From Chloroflexota bacterium (GTDB lineage Bacteria > Chloroflexota > Dehalococcoidia > Lucifugimonadales > UBA3495): a stretch of DNA of 64,000 nucleotides. The notes under the pieces are model-generated. The model ran no database searches. It saw only the letters and a list, made by a program, of their open reading frames with translations, and was not told the DNA's origin. Each line of letters begins with the position of its first letter. The first letter of the stretch is position 1. Made by a program: the position numbers and the translations under genes. Location: assembly GCA_028874075.1 (NCBI GenBank), contig JAPPLU010000068.1, positions 35,537-99,536 on the forward strand, written 5' to 3'. Below, in pieces: positions 44,138 to 55,588 of this stretch.

Positions 44138-44836
44138 TTATTCGGCCCGCACGAAGGGCATTCCGAACATTTCCAGCAGTCGAATAGACTCGGCATCGTT
44201 CTCGGCGGTAGTGATAATGGTGACCTGCAGACCCCGGAATCGGTCGATCTGGTTGTAGTCGATCTCAGGGAAGATGATCTGTTCACGAAGACCAATGGAG
44301 AAGTTGCCCCGTCCATCAAATCCACGCCTGGAAATCCCCCGGAAGTCGCGAATACGGGGCAAGGCCGTGTTAATCAGCCGGTCAAGGAAATGGTACATCC
44401 GTGCGCCCCTGAGGGTTACACAGGTGCCAATCGGGTTCCCGGCCCGCAGTTTGAATCCGGCAATGGATTTCCGTGCTCGCGTAATAATGGGCTTCTGCCC
44501 CGTAATGGTCGTCAGATCTCGGGTGGCGGCCTCCATGGCCCGGCCGTTGGTCAACGCCTCACCCAAGCCGATGTTCACCACGATCTTCTGGACTCGAGGG
44601 ACCCGCATGGTGTTGGTAAAACCGAATTCAGCCGCCATCGCCGGCACGATTTCGTTTCTGTACGTGTCCAACAGCCTGGGATAAGGCGCCGTCGACTCCG
44701 CGGCCGGTTCGGCTTCGGCCGTAGCCGCTCCACCGCCACGGCGGGCCCGGGTCTGGCGTTGTCGTCGGGGAGCCTGTTCGGTCTCCTCTGCCGCGTTCTC
44801 TTCCTGAGGTTGTTCCTGTTCGTTATCGAGCGTCAT
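44138..44836 (-). CDS. rplE: Large-subunit ribosomal protein uL5 with N-terminal extension
   Basis: L5, a 5S rRNA-binding protein contacting the P-site tRNA. The conserved part (Y-R-N-E-I-V-P-A-M-A-A-E-F to the end) is about 180 residues. Diagnostic stretches are V-V-N-I-G-L-G-E-A, G-Q-K-P-I-I-T-R-A-R-K-S-I-A-G-F-K-L-R and F-P-E-I-D-Y. Before it sits about 50 residues of low-complexity Glu/Gln followed by Arg/Ala, which ordinary L5 lacks. The start overlaps rplX by 14 bases, so the extension is not simply a misplaced start in empty DNA. Confidence 0.95.
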   Translation of the reverse strand: MTLDNEQEQPQEENAAEETEQAPRRQRQTRARRGGGAATAEAEPAAESTAPYPRLLDTYRNEIVPAMAAEFGFTNTMRVPRVQKIVVNIGLGEALTNGRAMEAATRDLTTITGQKPIITRARKSIAGFKLRAGNPIGTCVTLRGARMYHFLDRLINTALPRIRDFRGISRRGFDGRGNFSIGLREQIIFPEIDYNQIDRFRGLQVTIITTAENDAESIRLLEMFGMPFVRAE

Positions 44837-45143
44837 CTAACACTTCCTCGCACTTGGGGCACCCGCGTACCCGCTGACCCGTTTCCAGCATCACCTTCTT
44901 CGGTCGGATGCCCTCGCCGCATTTGTTGCAAATCAGCATTACATTGGAAATGTGTATGGGCGCCTCCACCTGGATACGACCGGCCTGCCGCAGTCCGGGG
45001 CGGGGCTTAATGTGGCGGGTAATAATGTTCACTCCGTCCACAACTACCCGATTCTCGGCAATCAGGCTGCGTTCTACCCTGCCGGTCTTGCCCTTCTCTT
45101 TGCCAGCGATAACGCGTACCTCGTCACCGGCCCTTATATTCAT
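44823..45143 (-). CDS. rplX: Large-subunit ribosomal protein uL24
   Basis: L24, an assembly initiator, 106 residues. KOW motif: I-R-A-G-D-E-V-R-V-I-A-G-K-E-K-G-K-T-G. It has the longer form with a C-x2-C (I-C-N-K-C-G-E-G) and a further C-P-K-C, possibly a zinc site. Overlaps rplN by one base and rplE by 14. Confidence 0.96.
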   Translation of the reverse strand: MNIRAGDEVRVIAGKEKGKTGRVERSLIAENRVVVDGVNIITRHIKPRPGLRQAGRIQVEAPIHISNVMLICNKCGEGIRPKKVMLETGQRVRGCPKCEEVLDDAR

Positions 45144-45511
45144 CAGACCACCTCCGGCGCCAGGGAAACGATACGCATAAACCCCTTGTCCCTCAGCTCT
45201 CTCGCCACCGGGCCAAAAATCCGGGTTCCGCGGGGCATCAGGTTGTCCTGGATTATTACTGCCGCATTGTCATCGAACTTGATGTACGTCCCGTCCGGCC
45301 GGAGCAGAGCCTGGGCCTGGCGGACAACCACTGCCTTGACAACTGTGCCCTTGCGTACCGGCGAATTGGGTACGGCCTCTCTGACCGTGCAAACGATCAC
45401 GTCGCCTACCTTGGCGTACTTGCGCTTGCTGGACCCGGGGATATTTATCAGCCTGATCAGTTTCGCGCCGCTGTTGTCGGCCACATTCAGGCGGGTATAT
45501 GTCTGAATCAT
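45143..45511 (-). CDS. rplN: Large-subunit ribosomal protein uL14
   Basis: L14 at the subunit interface, 122 residues: [50 protein letters not shown]. Overlaps rpsQ by four bases (ATGA). Confidence 0.97.
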   Translation of the reverse strand: MIQTYTRLNVADNSGAKLIRLINIPGSSKRKYAKVGDVIVCTVREAVPNSPVRKGTVVKAVVVRQAQALLRPDGTYIKFDDNAAVIIQDNLMPRGTRIFGPVARELRDKGFMRIVSLAPEVV

Positions 45512-45888
45512 TCTTCGGAGTCCTCTTCTTCCTCGGCTTCGGCGTCCGCTATGGCGACCGGGGACTCATCCTCGGCTTCGCCGGCGATCTCCGCATCCAG
45601 GTCAGTTTCCAGCTCGATGGGCTGTACGTCCGCCACCTGTCGCCGCTGCAGAATTTCCAGCAGCCGCCAGTGTTTCATCTTGGAAATCGGTCGGGTCTCC
45701 TGGATTCGCACCGTGTCTCCCACCGTGCATTGATTGAGGGGGTCGTGAACGTAAAAGCGGGTGACCCGTCTCATCTGCTTGCGGTATACTCGGTGGCGCT
45801 GTTTCCAGACCGTCTCCACGACAGCAGTCCGGTCCATGCTGGTACGGACCACCTGTCCCGTGCGAACCTTTCGCATTTCCTTTGACAT
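45508..45888 (-). CDS. rpsQ: Small-subunit ribosomal protein uS17 with acidic tail
   Basis: S17, an early 16S-binding OB-fold protein; the core (residues 1 to about 88) has [26 protein letters not shown] and [14 protein letters not shown]. About 35 extra residues follow, nearly all Asp, Glu and Ala, ending E-E-E-E-D-S-E-E. Usual S17 is 80-90 residues. It starts two bases after rpmC. Confidence 0.95.
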   Translation of the reverse strand: MSKEMRKVRTGQVVRTSMDRTAVVETVWKQRHRVYRKQMRRVTRFYVHDPLNQCTVGDTVRIQETRPISKMKHWRLLEILQRRQVADVQPIELETDLDAEIAGEAEDESPVAIADAEAEEEEDSEE

Positions 45889-45890
45889 AT

Positions 45891-46088
45891 TTAATTCACC
45901 GTAATGTTGCGCTCTCGCATGACCGTAAGCAGGCGGGCGATATCTTTCCTGGTCCTTCGCGGCTCGTTGGTATCCACCAATTGATTGGTAGCCGCCCTGA
46001 ACCGGAGGTTCATCAACTCCCGGTAAGTCTTGCTCAACTCTTCGGTCAGCTGATCGTTGGTCAGGGTACGAATTTCATTAATTTCCAT
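45891..46088 (-). CDS. rpmC: Large-subunit ribosomal protein uL29
   Basis: L29 at the peptide exit, 65 residues in two helices: I-N-E-I-R-T-L-T-N-D-Q-L, L-M-N-L-R-F-R-A-A-T-N-Q-L and R-R-T-R-K-D-I-A-R-L-L-T-V. Between rplP and rpsQ. Confidence 0.96.
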   Translation of the reverse strand: MEINEIRTLTNDQLTEELSKTYRELMNLRFRAATNQLVDTNEPRRTRKDIARLLTVMRERNITVN

Positions 46089-46109
46089 TGCTTCTGATGT
46101 CCCCTGCGG

Positions 46110-46544
46110 TTAGCTGCTGCCCAGGCTGGCAGCCACCTGGTCCCGCTGGACCGTCTTGGTCGGGATGGGCAATTTGTGGGATGCCAACCGCAGCGCTTCC
46201 ACGGCCTGATTGCCGGGGACACCGCCAACCTCGAACAGGATGCGCCCGGGCTTTACCACGGCAACCCAATGGTCGTTGGCTGCCTTGCCGCCGCCCATTC
46301 GTACTTCGGCCGGTTTCTTGCTTACCGGCTTGTCTGGAAACACCCGAATCCACACCTGGCCGCCCCTCTGCAGATGGCGAGTGATGGCGACACGGGCCGA
46401 CTCAATCTGGCGGGCGGTAATCCATTCAGCGCCCATGGCCTTCAGGCCGTATTCCCCGAAGTGGACAGAGTTGCCGGTGGTGGCCATGCCCTTGCGGCGG
46501 CCGCGGCCCATCTTCCTGTACTTGGTACGCTTAGGTTGCAACAT
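46110..46544 (-). CDS. rplP: Large-subunit ribosomal protein uL16
   Basis: L16 near the A site, 144 residues: [36 protein letters not shown] and R-M-G-G-G-K-A-A. It overlaps rpsC by 14 bases. Confidence 0.97.
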   Translation of the reverse strand: MLQPKRTKYRKMGRGRRKGMATTGNSVHFGEYGLKAMGAEWITARQIESARVAITRHLQRGGQVWIRVFPDKPVSKKPAEVRMGGGKAANDHWVAVVKPGRILFEVGGVPGNQAVEALRLASHKLPIPTKTVQRDQVAASLGSS

Positions 46545-47313
46545 CGAAAGCCCCCCTGGTGGCCACGCCGTCGATTACGTCGTCGGCGATAGCTTCGGTC
46601 AAGTCTTCGTCGTCGGGTCCGGATTCAACCCGAACTTCAATGGTTTCCAGTTCTTCAACAATTTCCGGAGCCGGCGGCAGGATTTCACCCTTGTAAATCC
46701 AGACCTTGATGCCGATTCGCCCCATGGCCGTGGCCGCCTCAGCCAGCGCGTAGTCGATATCGGCCCGGAGGGTATGCAAAGGCACCTGGCCCATCATCAG
46801 TTTTTCGGTTCGGGCGATCTCAGCACCGGAAATGCGGCCCTTGGCGATGATCTTTATGCCCTGGGCGCCTGCCTGCATGGCTCGCTGGGCCGCCTGGCGC
46901 ATAGCCCGCCGGTAGGCCACTCTGCGCTGCAACTGGTCGGCTATATTGCGGCCCACCAGGTAAGGGTCTAGCTCCGGCTGTTCGATTTCTATAATGTTCA
47001 ACTGGACCCGCCGGCGCGTTATCCCCTCCAACTTGCTGCGCAGGTTTTTCACCCGCTCGCCGTCCCTGCCAATGAGGATGCCGGGACGCGCCGAATGGAT
47101 GTTGATCACCGTGTCCTGGGCTCCCCGATCAATCTCCACCTTGGAAATGCCGGCATCTGAGAAACCCCGATATTCGCCGTGGACGGTATTTCGAAGCTTC
47201 AGATCTTCGAGGACCAGGTTCCGGTAATTGGACGCGTTGTTGGCGTACCAATGTGTCTTCCAGTCTTTAATGATCCCCAGTCGAAATCCGTATGGATGCG
47301 TCTTGTGGCCCAT
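46531..47313 (-). CDS. rpsC: Small-subunit ribosomal protein uS3
   Basis: S3 at the mRNA entry, 260 residues. [15 protein letters not shown], the KH domain [25 protein letters not shown], and V-W-I-Y-K-G-E-I. The C-terminal 35 residues are acidic and variable. Three bases after rplV. Confidence 0.97.
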   Translation of the reverse strand: MGHKTHPYGFRLGIIKDWKTHWYANNASNYRNLVLEDLKLRNTVHGEYRGFSDAGISKVEIDRGAQDTVINIHSARPGILIGRDGERVKNLRSKLEGITRRRVQLNIIEIEQPELDPYLVGRNIADQLQRRVAYRRAMRQAAQRAMQAGAQGIKIIAKGRISGAEIARTEKLMMGQVPLHTLRADIDYALAEAATAMGRIGIKVWIYKGEILPPAPEIVEELETIEVRVESGPDDEDLTEAIADDVIDGVATRGAFDVAT

Positions 47314-47316
47314 AGA

Positions 47317-47664
47317 CTAGGCCTCCTGCTCAATTTCGTCGACGACGACGGTGATGTGACTGGAACGCTTGGTTATCCGGCCGATACGCCCCCTGGCCCG
47401 GGGCCGAAACCGCTTGATGGAGCGGGCAGGGTCGGCGGTAATGCGCACAATCCGCAGGTTGTCCCGCTCCATGAGCATATTGTTCTCCGCATTGGCGGCA
47501 GCGGACGCCACTACCTTGTACACCGTCCTGGCCCATGGCGAAGGCAGCAGACTAAGAGTACTCAAGGCCTCGTCTACTTCCCGTCCCCTTACCAGGTCAA
47601 GTATGGGCTTCAATCGTTTCTGGGAAGCCCCAATTTGCTTGGCAACTGCTTTAACCGGCGGCAT
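47317..47664 (-). CDS. rplV: Large-subunit ribosomal protein uL22
   Basis: L22 lining the exit tunnel, 115 residues: I-L-D-L-V-R-G-R-E-V-D-E-A-L, K-V-V-A-S-A-A-A-N-A-E-N-N and F-R-P-R-A-R-G-R-I-G-R-I. Four bases after rpsS. Confidence 0.96.
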   Translation of the reverse strand: MPPVKAVAKQIGASQKRLKPILDLVRGREVDEALSTLSLLPSPWARTVYKVVASAAANAENNMLMERDNLRIVRITADPARSIKRFRPRARGRIGRITKRSSHITVVVDEIEQEA

Positions 47665-47668
47665 AGCT

Positions 47669-47953
47669 TCACCTCACCCGGCTGGTGCGTTCCGACCGGG
47701 AAACGTGCCCCCGGTAGGTACGGGTAGGAGCAAATTCGCCGAGGCGGTGCCCCACCATATTCTCCGTTACAAACACGGGTATATGGCGCCTCCCGTCATG
47801 GACGCCCAGGGTCAGCCCCACCATCTCGGGCATGATCATCGAAGCCCTGGACCAGGTGCGGATCACCGTGGCCGCCCCCGACCGCTGCACCGCGTCTACT
47901 TTCTTCATCAGTTTGGGGTGAACGTAAGGCCCCTTCTTAACAGATCTGGACAT
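47669..47953 (-). CDS. rpsS: Small-subunit ribosomal protein uS19
   Basis: S19 in the 30S head, 94 residues: [41 protein letters not shown] (motifs split). Three bases after rplB. Confidence 0.97.
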   Translation of the reverse strand: MSRSVKKGPYVHPKLMKKVDAVQRSGAATVIRTWSRASMIMPEMVGLTLGVHDGRRHIPVFVTENMVGHRLGEFAPTRTYRGHVSRSERTSRVR

Positions 47954-47956
47954 AGA

Positions 47957-48787
47957 TTACCGTCGCCTGCCGCGTATTACGAATTTTCCGCTGGTCTTCT
48001 TCTTCCGCCGAGTCTTGTAACCCAGGGTTGGCTTGCCCCAGGGGGTCTTGGGACCAGGCATTCCGATGGGGGAACGGCCTTCGCCTCCGCCGTGAGGATG
48101 GTCAACCGGATTCTTGGCCACGCCCCGCACTTTGGGACGTCGGCCCAGGTGCCGTTTGGCGCCAGCCTTGCCAAGGCTTTCGTTCTTGTGGTCTGGGTTA
48201 GACAGCTGACCCACGGTAGCCCGGCAGTTAAGCAACACCCTCCGCATTTCACCCGAGGGCAACCGGATAAGCACGTACTCGCCTTCCCGGGACAAGACCT
48301 GTGCGCCCACGCCGGCGCTGCGTACCAACTGCCCGCCCCGGCCAGGTGTCATCTCCAGGTTATGGACAACCGTACCGGTGGGGATGTTTCTCAGAGGCAA
48401 GCAATTGCCGGGAGTTATCTCTGCGCTTGGGCCGGATTCAACCCAAGTATCTACCTCCAACCCGATGGGCGCCAGGATGTAACTCTTTTCTCCGTCCGCA
48501 TAATAGATGAGGGCAATGCGGGTGGTACGGTTGGGGTCGTACTCGATGGAAACCACCCGACCCGGCACTCCGTCCTTCCGCCGCTTGAAATCGATTACGC
48601 GGTACATTCGCCGGCTGCCCCCGCCCCTGGCCCGGGTTGTGATGCGACCTCGGTTGTTGCGACCGGCATGCTTGGCCAGCGGGGTCAAGAGCGACTTCTC
48701 AGGCTTCTTCCGGGTAATCTCCTCGAAAGACGGCCTGACGGCGTTCCTCGTCCCTGGCGTAATTGGTTTGAGATTCTTCAGTGGCAT
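47957..48787 (-). CDS. rplB: Large-subunit ribosomal protein uL2
   Basis: L2, needed for subunit joining and peptidyl transferase structure, 276 residues. [30 protein letters not shown] with the conserved active-site-proximal His, and [11 protein letters not shown] at the end. 32 bp after rplW. Confidence 0.98.
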   Translation of the reverse strand: MPLKNLKPITPGTRNAVRPSFEEITRKKPEKSLLTPLAKHAGRNNRGRITTRARGGGSRRMYRVIDFKRRKDGVPGRVVSIEYDPNRTTRIALIYYADGEKSYILAPIGLEVDTWVESGPSAEITPGNCLPLRNIPTGTVVHNLEMTPGRGGQLVRSAGVGAQVLSREGEYVLIRLPSGEMRRVLLNCRATVGQLSNPDHKNESLGKAGAKRHLGRRPKVRGVAKNPVDHPHGGGEGRSPIGMPGPKTPWGKPTLGYKTRRKKKTSGKFVIRGRRR

Positions 48788-48819
48788 GACACTTACCTTC
48801 GCCGCTGGGTTGCTGGACC

Positions 48820-49104
48820 CTACAGCCCCTCTATCAGGTTGATCCGGTCACCTGGCTTCAGGGTAACCACGGCCTTCTTGGTATCGGGCATCTTCTTGAA
48901 CCTCGGCCCGTACCGCTTACGCTTCCCTCGAAGCATGGTGATGTTAACGTCGGTCACCGTGACGTTGAAATTTTTCTCCACCGCTTCCTTAACCAGTCCC
49001 TTGTTGGCATCCAGGGCCACCTCAAAGGTGTAACGCCCGGACTCCTGGAGCAGCGTGCTTTTTTCTGTGATGGTGGGCTTCAACAAAACCTGGTAGATAT
49101 TCAT
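48820..49104 (-). CDS. rplW: Large-subunit ribosomal protein uL23
   Basis: L23, docking site for trigger factor and SRP at the exit tunnel, 94 residues: [21 protein letters not shown] and [11 protein letters not shown]. The start codon is immediately after the rplD stop. Confidence 0.96.
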   Translation of the reverse strand: MNIYQVLLKPTITEKSTLLQESGRYTFEVALDANKGLVKEAVEKNFNVTVTDVNITMLRGKRKRYGPRFKKMPDTKKAVVTLKPGDRINLIEGL

Positions 49105-49782
49105 TTAAGCCTCCTCCCCACCGTTGGCAGCCCGGACCGCCGCGGGACGACGATCAGGGTTCGCCGACCAGAGGGACCCACCCTTCTCCAGCGCTTCCCT
49201 GGTTATCAGTACTATGCTGCGACGCAATAGTTCGTGGGCATTCAGCTGGTTAACGGGCAGCGTCCAAACTTGCTTAAGGTTGTGCCCCGACCGCACCACG
49301 TTTGTGTCCGAGTCCTCCGTCACCACCAGCACCGAACTGGAAATGCTCAGGGCGTCCAGCAGCGACACCATCGACCTGGTCTTCCCGTCCAAGGTATCCA
49401 GGCTGTCGACGCAAATCAGAGTGCCTTGCCTGATTTTTTCCGAAATCGCGCATTTCAGTGCCAATCGCCTCATCCGCTTAGGCATGTCCTGCCGGTAGTC
49501 CCTCGGGTGCGGTCCGAAAACCGTCCCGCCATGCCTCCACTGGGGAGACCGAATGCTGCCCTGCCGGGCGCGGCCGGTGTGCTTCTGTATCCAGGGCTTG
49601 CGGCCGCCGCCCGACACTTCGCCCCTGGTCTTCGTATCGTGGGTGCCTTGTCGCTTGTTGGCCTGGTACGAAACCACCAATTGGTGCACCAGGGCATGGT
49701 TCATCGGGACGTCGAATATCGAGTCGTCGACTTCGACCGTACCTGCGGCCTGGCCTCTTTGATTGACAACGGAGATTTCCAT
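49105..49782 (-). CDS. rplD: Large-subunit ribosomal protein uL4
   Basis: L4, whose loop reaches the tunnel and which autoregulates S10 operons in some bacteria. 225 residues; N-K-R-Q-G-T-H-D-T-K-T-R-G-E-V-S-G-G-G, Q-K-H-T-G-R-A-R-Q-G-S and H-G-G-T-V-F-G-P-H-P-R-D-Y. A 25-residue C-terminal tail beyond the usual end is Arg/Ala-rich. Confidence 0.97.
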   Translation of the reverse strand: MEISVVNQRGQAAGTVEVDDSIFDVPMNHALVHQLVVSYQANKRQGTHDTKTRGEVSGGGRKPWIQKHTGRARQGSIRSPQWRHGGTVFGPHPRDYRQDMPKRMRRLALKCAISEKIRQGTLICVDSLDTLDGKTRSMVSLLDALSISSSVLVVTEDSDTNVVRSGHNLKQVWTLPVNQLNAHELLRRSIVLITREALEKGGSLWSANPDRRPAAVRAANGGEEA

Positions 49783-49827
49783 TTCCGGTTCCTTCGAAGG
49801 TAATGCCTTGTAAATTGCTGACAGAGA

Positions 49828-50466
49828 TTATTGAGCGTAGCCGGAGGCCCGTTTCCCGGTTCTGCGAATCATCAACAGGCCGTTAGGTGCACCGGGAACA
49901 CCACCCTTCAGAAACAGCAGGTTTCGCTCCGGATCCACCTGAACCACTTCCAGGTTCTTAACCGTCACGCGGCTGTTGCCCATGTGACCGGCCATCTTCA
50001 ATCCCTTGAAAACCTTACCTGGGGTGGTACCGCCGCCAATGGAGCCAGGCGCCCTGGCCCGGTCCGACTGACCGTGAGTCCTGGGACCGCCCCCAAAACC
50101 ATGCCGCTTCATAACGCCAGCAAAGCCGCGACCCTTGGACTTGCCGATCACGTCAACCAATTCCCCTGGCTCAAAGATGTCAACGCTAATCTGCTGGCCC
50201 AGTTCGAACTCGCCAACGTCGTCGGCCTTTACCTCGCGAAGGTGCCGTACTGCAGGCCCGCCCTTCAAGTGTCCGGTTTCCGGCTTGTTCAGTCGCTTTA
50301 CCGGATCAAACCCCAACTGTACAGCCTGGTAGCCGTCGGTTTCACTGGTCTTGATCTGGGTGACGGAACAGGGCCCTGCCTGGATCATGGTCACTGGAAC
50401 CACCCTTCCGTCTTCACGGAAGATCCGGCTCATTCCTACTTTCTTTCCCAAGTACCCGCGGAGCAT
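49828..50466 (-). CDS. rplC: Large-subunit ribosomal protein uL3
   Basis: L3, an early 50S-assembly protein, 212 residues: [33 protein letters not shown] and R-A-P-G-S-I-G-G. The ATG at 50466 has AGGAG six bases upstream; the frame is open 41 codons further into rpsJ, without homology. Confidence 0.97.
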   Translation of the reverse strand: MLRGYLGKKVGMSRIFREDGRVVPVTMIQAGPCSVTQIKTSETDGYQAVQLGFDPVKRLNKPETGHLKGGPAVRHLREVKADDVGEFELGQQISVDIFEPGELVDVIGKSKGRGFAGVMKRHGFGGGPRTHGQSDRARAPGSIGGGTTPGKVFKGLKMAGHMGNSRVTVKNLEVVQVDPERNLLFLKGGVPGAPNGLLMIRRTGKRASGYAQ

Positions 50467-50509
50467 CGCCAACTCCTGTTGCGCTTGAATGTCGCAGTGC
50501 GGTCCGCGA

Positions 50510-50821
50510 CTACAGCTTGATGGAAATATCCACGCCCGCCGGTAGGTTAAGCCGGGTGAGCGAGTCAATTGTCTTTGACGTGGGCTCAAGAATATCTATG
50601 AGCCGCTTGTGAGTCCGGATTTCGAAGTGCTCCCGGGAGTCCTTGTCTACGTGGGGGCCCCGGATGACACAGAACCGACGGATGTGGGTAGGCAGCGGCA
50701 CCGGTCCGGTAATTCGCGCACCCGTCCTCTCTGCCGTCTCGACAATCTGTTCCGTGGAACTGTCCAGGACCTTGTGCTCAAAGGACTTAAGGATGATTCT
50801 AACTTTCTGTCTGGTTACCAT
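50510..50821 (-). CDS. rpsJ: Small-subunit ribosomal protein uS10
   Basis: S10, also part of the NusB antitermination complex, 103 residues: [35 protein letters not shown] and T-H-K-R-L-I-D-I. It follows fusA by 42 bp; no tuf gene is present between them. Confidence 0.97.
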   Translation of the reverse strand: MVTRQKVRIILKSFEHKVLDSSTEQIVETAERTGARITGPVPLPTHIRRFCVIRGPHVDKDSREHFEIRTHKRLIDILEPTSKTIDSLTRLNLPAGVDISIKL

Positions 50822-50863
50822 GCGCAGTTAAATCCTAACTTCAGAATCCGGAATGCTAACCTG

Positions 50864-52945
<2,082 letters not shown>

Positions 52946-52990
52946 TCAGTGGGCACCTCAAACGCCCAGCAAAAGCTTTCTTAAGAGTTA

Positions 52991-53461
52991 TTACCTGCGA
53001 TAGTGGACAAAGGCCCGGTTGGCTTCCGCCATCCGGTGCAGTTCTTCCCGGCGCCGGACCGCCGAACCTTCTCCCCTTGCCGCGTCCAAAAGTTCATTGG
53101 CCAGGCCGCGCCGCATGGGCATACCCGTCCTGGAACGGGCGCCCCGGATCAGCCAGCGCATGGCCAACGCTTCGCTGCGGTTAGCGCGAAGCTCTGTGGG
53201 CACCTGATAAGTTGCCCCGCCTATACGGCGGGGTTTTACTTCCACAAGGGGCGTGGCATTCTTCAGGGCCTGCTCAAAGATTTCCATAGGATCCCGCCGA
53301 GACTCGTCGCGCACCAGTTCAAGGGCTCCGTAAACCACGCGCTGGGCAGTGGTCTTCTTGCCGCGAGTCATTACCCGATTGATGAACCGGGCCAGGGGAA
53401 CACTGTTGTACCGGGAGTCCTCCGGAATTACCCGGGGTACCGCTCTTCTTCTTCTCGACAT
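52991..53461 (-). CDS. rpsG: Small-subunit ribosomal protein uS7
   Basis: S7, which organises the 30S head, 156 residues: R-R-R-R-A-V-P-R-V, L-A-R-F-I-N-R-V-M-T-R-G-K-K, I-F-E-Q-A-L-K-N-A-T-P-L-V-E-V-K-P-R-R-I-G-G (split motif), ending with N-R-A-F-V-H-Y-R-R. 174 bp after rpsL, beyond a terminator-like hairpin. Confidence 0.97.
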   Translation of the reverse strand: MSRRRRAVPRVIPEDSRYNSVPLARFINRVMTRGKKTTAQRVVYGALELVRDESRRDPMEIFEQALKNATPLVEVKPRRIGGATYQVPTELRANRSEALAMRWLIRGARSRTGMPMRRGLANELLDAARGEGSAVRRREELHRMAEANRAFVHYRR

Positions 53462-53523
53462 TGCCGCTGAACCTTCAATCCTTGCTTCAGTCGATTACCT
53501 GTTTACAAAACAAAACTTCACTA

Positions 53524-53554
53524 TTGGACAGGATACCAACTTCCCCCTGTCCAA
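53524..53554. promoter_or_regulatory. 9-bp inverted repeat in the rpsG leader
   Basis: TTGGACAGG (53524-53532) and CCTGTCCAA (53546-53554) are perfect inverted copies 13 bp apart, in the rpsL-rpsG gap. It could be a leader hairpin or an operator. Confidence 0.45.
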
Positions 53555-53586
53555 AAAGTGAACTTAGAGGGCCTACCGTCTAACGG

Positions 53587-53622
53587 AAAAAACTGCTGAA
53601 GGGCAAAACGGAGCCCTTCAGC
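53587..53622 (-). terminator. Intrinsic terminator or attenuator after rpsL
   Basis: On the minus strand GCTGAAGGGC and GCCCTTCAGC form a 10-bp stem with an 8-nt loop (53595-53622), followed by AG and six Ts (53592-53587). It lies 13 bp after the rpsL stop and before rpsG, so it can end or attenuate the rpsL transcript. Confidence 0.85.
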
Positions 53623-53635
53623 GGGACCGGGAGAG

Positions 53636-54046
53636 TTAGGGCTTGGTTGCCCCGTACTTGCTCCTGCCCCTGCGGCGGTTTTGTACGCCTTCCGTGTCCA
53701 GGGCGCTGCGGACCACGTGGTAACGGACGCCGGGCAGGTCTTTAACCCTGCCGCCGCGAATCAGCACTACCGAATGCTCCTGCAGGTTATGCCCCTCGCC
53801 ACCGATATATGCCGTAACTTCAACGCCGTTGGTCAAGCGCACCCTTGCTATCTTGCGCAGGGCCGAATTAGGCTTCTTGGGAGTCATTGTCCGGACCTGT
53901 ATGCAGACGCCACGCCGCTGGGGGCAGCCATCGCCCCACTTGATGCGGTTCCGCAGCGAATTCTGCACCCAGTGCAGGGCCGGCGCCTTGGTCCCCTTCC
54001 TAACCGGTTTTCTACCTTTCCTGACCAGCTGGTTGACAGTAGGCAT
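53636..54046 (-). CDS. rpsL: Small-subunit ribosomal protein uS12
   Basis: S12 at the decoding centre, 136 residues: [32 protein letters not shown] (streptomycin-site loop, the Lys that mutates to resistance is wild type), [11 protein letters not shown] and G-V-R-Y-H-V-V-R. The first gene of the cluster; GAGGAAGG lies seven bases before ATG. Confidence 0.98.
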   Translation of the reverse strand: MPTVNQLVRKGRKPVRKGTKAPALHWVQNSLRNRIKWGDGCPQRRGVCIQVRTMTPKKPNSALRKIARVRLTNGVEVTAYIGGEGHNLQEHSVVLIRGGRVKDLPGVRYHVVRSALDTEGVQNRRRGRSKYGATKP

Positions 54047-54100
54047 TCGATGGCCTTCCTCGATTCCGTATAACGGGGGTACCTTTCAACGTAATTTGAT

Positions 54101-54129
54101 ACTCTAGCAACACGTTTAAGCGATGTCAA
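54101..54129 (-). promoter_or_regulatory. Promoter of the ribosomal supercluster (rpsL)
   Basis: On the minus strand: TTGACA (54124-54129), 17-bp spacer ending TGC, then TAGAGT (54101-54106), an extended -10. Transcription would start near 54094, 48 bases before rpsL. Confidence 0.75.
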
Positions 54130-54333
54130 TGCCCTATAGCTACCCAATGGCCCAAAGTTTGTCCGGCGCGCCTCCTTCGCCACTGGTTGGGCTTTCTAAT
54201 GTCTTCATTGCCATTCGTTTCCCCGAACCGGCAACACCGTTTCCGTCGGTCACAAGGACTTGCCTGGCGTGGTGATATACTTGGTCAATGTATAAACAGA
54301 GCAAAATTATATCTGATCGTTAGCGAGGAACGA

Positions 54334-54702
54334 ATGCCGCTTTACTTTCTTATGGGTAATATCACCGAAAACGGCCAAAGGCGTCTTCGCGCCAACCCGG
54401 ACTTGGTGGTCGAGTCAGTCCGTGACTGTGAATGTGAGGGCGCCGAAATCCTCACTCAATACGCTGTGCTGGGGCGGTTCGATTTCGTAATGCTGGCCGA
54501 GGCCGATGACAACGATGCCGTCGCCAGGCTCTCCCTGGAAATGAGCTACCGGGTGGGAATGCACATTGAAACCCTTCCTGCAATAGCGCTGGGACAGCTT
54601 ACTGATCTGGGTGATGACGACGAAGACTTGGATGTGGCTTACGCCGAACAGTCCGATGGCGAGTGGCGACTCCCTGACAGCGGCGACGCGGAGCAACCCT
54701 AA
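54334..54702 (+). CDS. GYD-domain protein
   Basis: A 122-residue GYD-family protein of unknown biochemical role, dimeric alpha-beta barrel type. P-L-Y-F-L-M-G-N-I-T, L-T-Q-Y-A-V-L-G-R-F-D-F-V-M-L-A-E-A-D-D and M-H-I-E-T-L-P-A-I match the family; the last 25 residues are an acidic tail. The ATG at 54334 has GAGGA just upstream; the frame extends 49 codons further but without homology. Divergent from rpsL. Confidence 0.8.
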   Translation: MPLYFLMGNITENGQRRLRANPDLVVESVRDCECEGAEILTQYAVLGRFDFVMLAEADDNDAVARLSLEMSYRVGMHIETLPAIALGQLTDLGDDDEDLDVAYAEQSDGEWRLPDSGDAEQP

Positions 54703-54781
54703 CCCAGCCAGGTTTGAATCACGCTCCTTACTGCGCGAACATCGCACTCCTTTTAAACCAGCGGAGGTCCGTTAAGGCTAG

Positions 54782-55588
54782 ATGACAAGCTACCGAAAGG
54801 CGCCCATTGCCATGACCATCGCCGGCTCCGACTCAGGTGGCGGCGCCGGAATCCAGGCCGATCTCAAGACCTTTTCGGCCCTGGGCGTGTATGGAGCCTC
54901 CACATTAACTGCCATTACCGCCCAGAACACCGTCGCCGTAACGGCCGTACACGAGCTTCCCACAGAAATTATCGCGGCACAGATTGAGGCGGTCGTCACC
55001 GACATCGGCGTTGATGCGGTAAAAACGGGTATGCTCTCCAGTTCGGCCATAGTGGAAACCGTTGCGGGGGAGCTCAGGAGGCATGGCATAGAGAATCTGG
55101 TGGTAGACCCGGTAATGGTAGCCAAGAGTGGTGACTCGCTGCTAAGACAGGAGGCCGTTGACTCATTGAAGTCCCTGTTGGTCCCCCTGGCAGCGTTGGT
55201 AACTCCCAATGTCCCTGAAGCTGAGACCCTCACCGGGCTGAAAATTGAGACCGGCGAGGATATGAGAGAAGCCGCCAGGCAGATTGTCACATTGGGAGCC
55301 CGGGCCGTGGTGGTGAAGGGTGGCCACTTGAGCGGCCCAGCCACCGATCTCCTTTACGACGGCACCGAGTTCACTGAGTTCACTTCAGAGAGATTCGACA
55401 CCGTCAACACTCACGGCACCGGCTGCACTTTCGCTTCCGCCGCCGCCGCAGGTCTGGCCCAGGGAAAATCCATCGAGGACGCCGTAGCCCAGGCCAAGGA
55501 ATACGTCACCCAAGCCATCCGCAACTCCTACCCCCTGGGTCAAGGGCACGGCCCCGTCCACCACTTTTACCAGTTCTGGACGGATTGA
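54782..55588 (+). CDS. thiD: Hydroxymethylpyrimidine/phosphomethylpyrimidine kinase
   Basis: Phosphorylates the pyrimidine half of thiamine twice. 268 residues, ribokinase fold: M-T-I-A-G-S-D-S-G-G-G-A-G-I-Q-A-D-L-K-T-F, Y-G-A-S-T-L-T-A-I-T-A-Q-N-T, V-D-P-V-M-V-A-K-S-G and the anion-hole T-H-G-T-G-C-T-F-A-S-A. A lone thiamine gene here; no TPP riboswitch is seen upstream. Confidence 0.95.
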   Translation: MTSYRKAPIAMTIAGSDSGGGAGIQADLKTFSALGVYGASTLTAITAQNTVAVTAVHELPTEIIAAQIEAVVTDIGVDAVKTGMLSSSAIVETVAGELRRHGIENLVVDPVMVAKSGDSLLRQEAVDSLKSLLVPLAALVTPNVPEAETLTGLKIETGEDMREAARQIVTLGARAVVVKGGHLSGPATDLLYDGTEFTEFTSERFDTVNTHGTGCTFASAAAAGLAQGKSIEDAVAQAKEYVTQAIRNSYPLGQGHGPVHHFYQFWTD

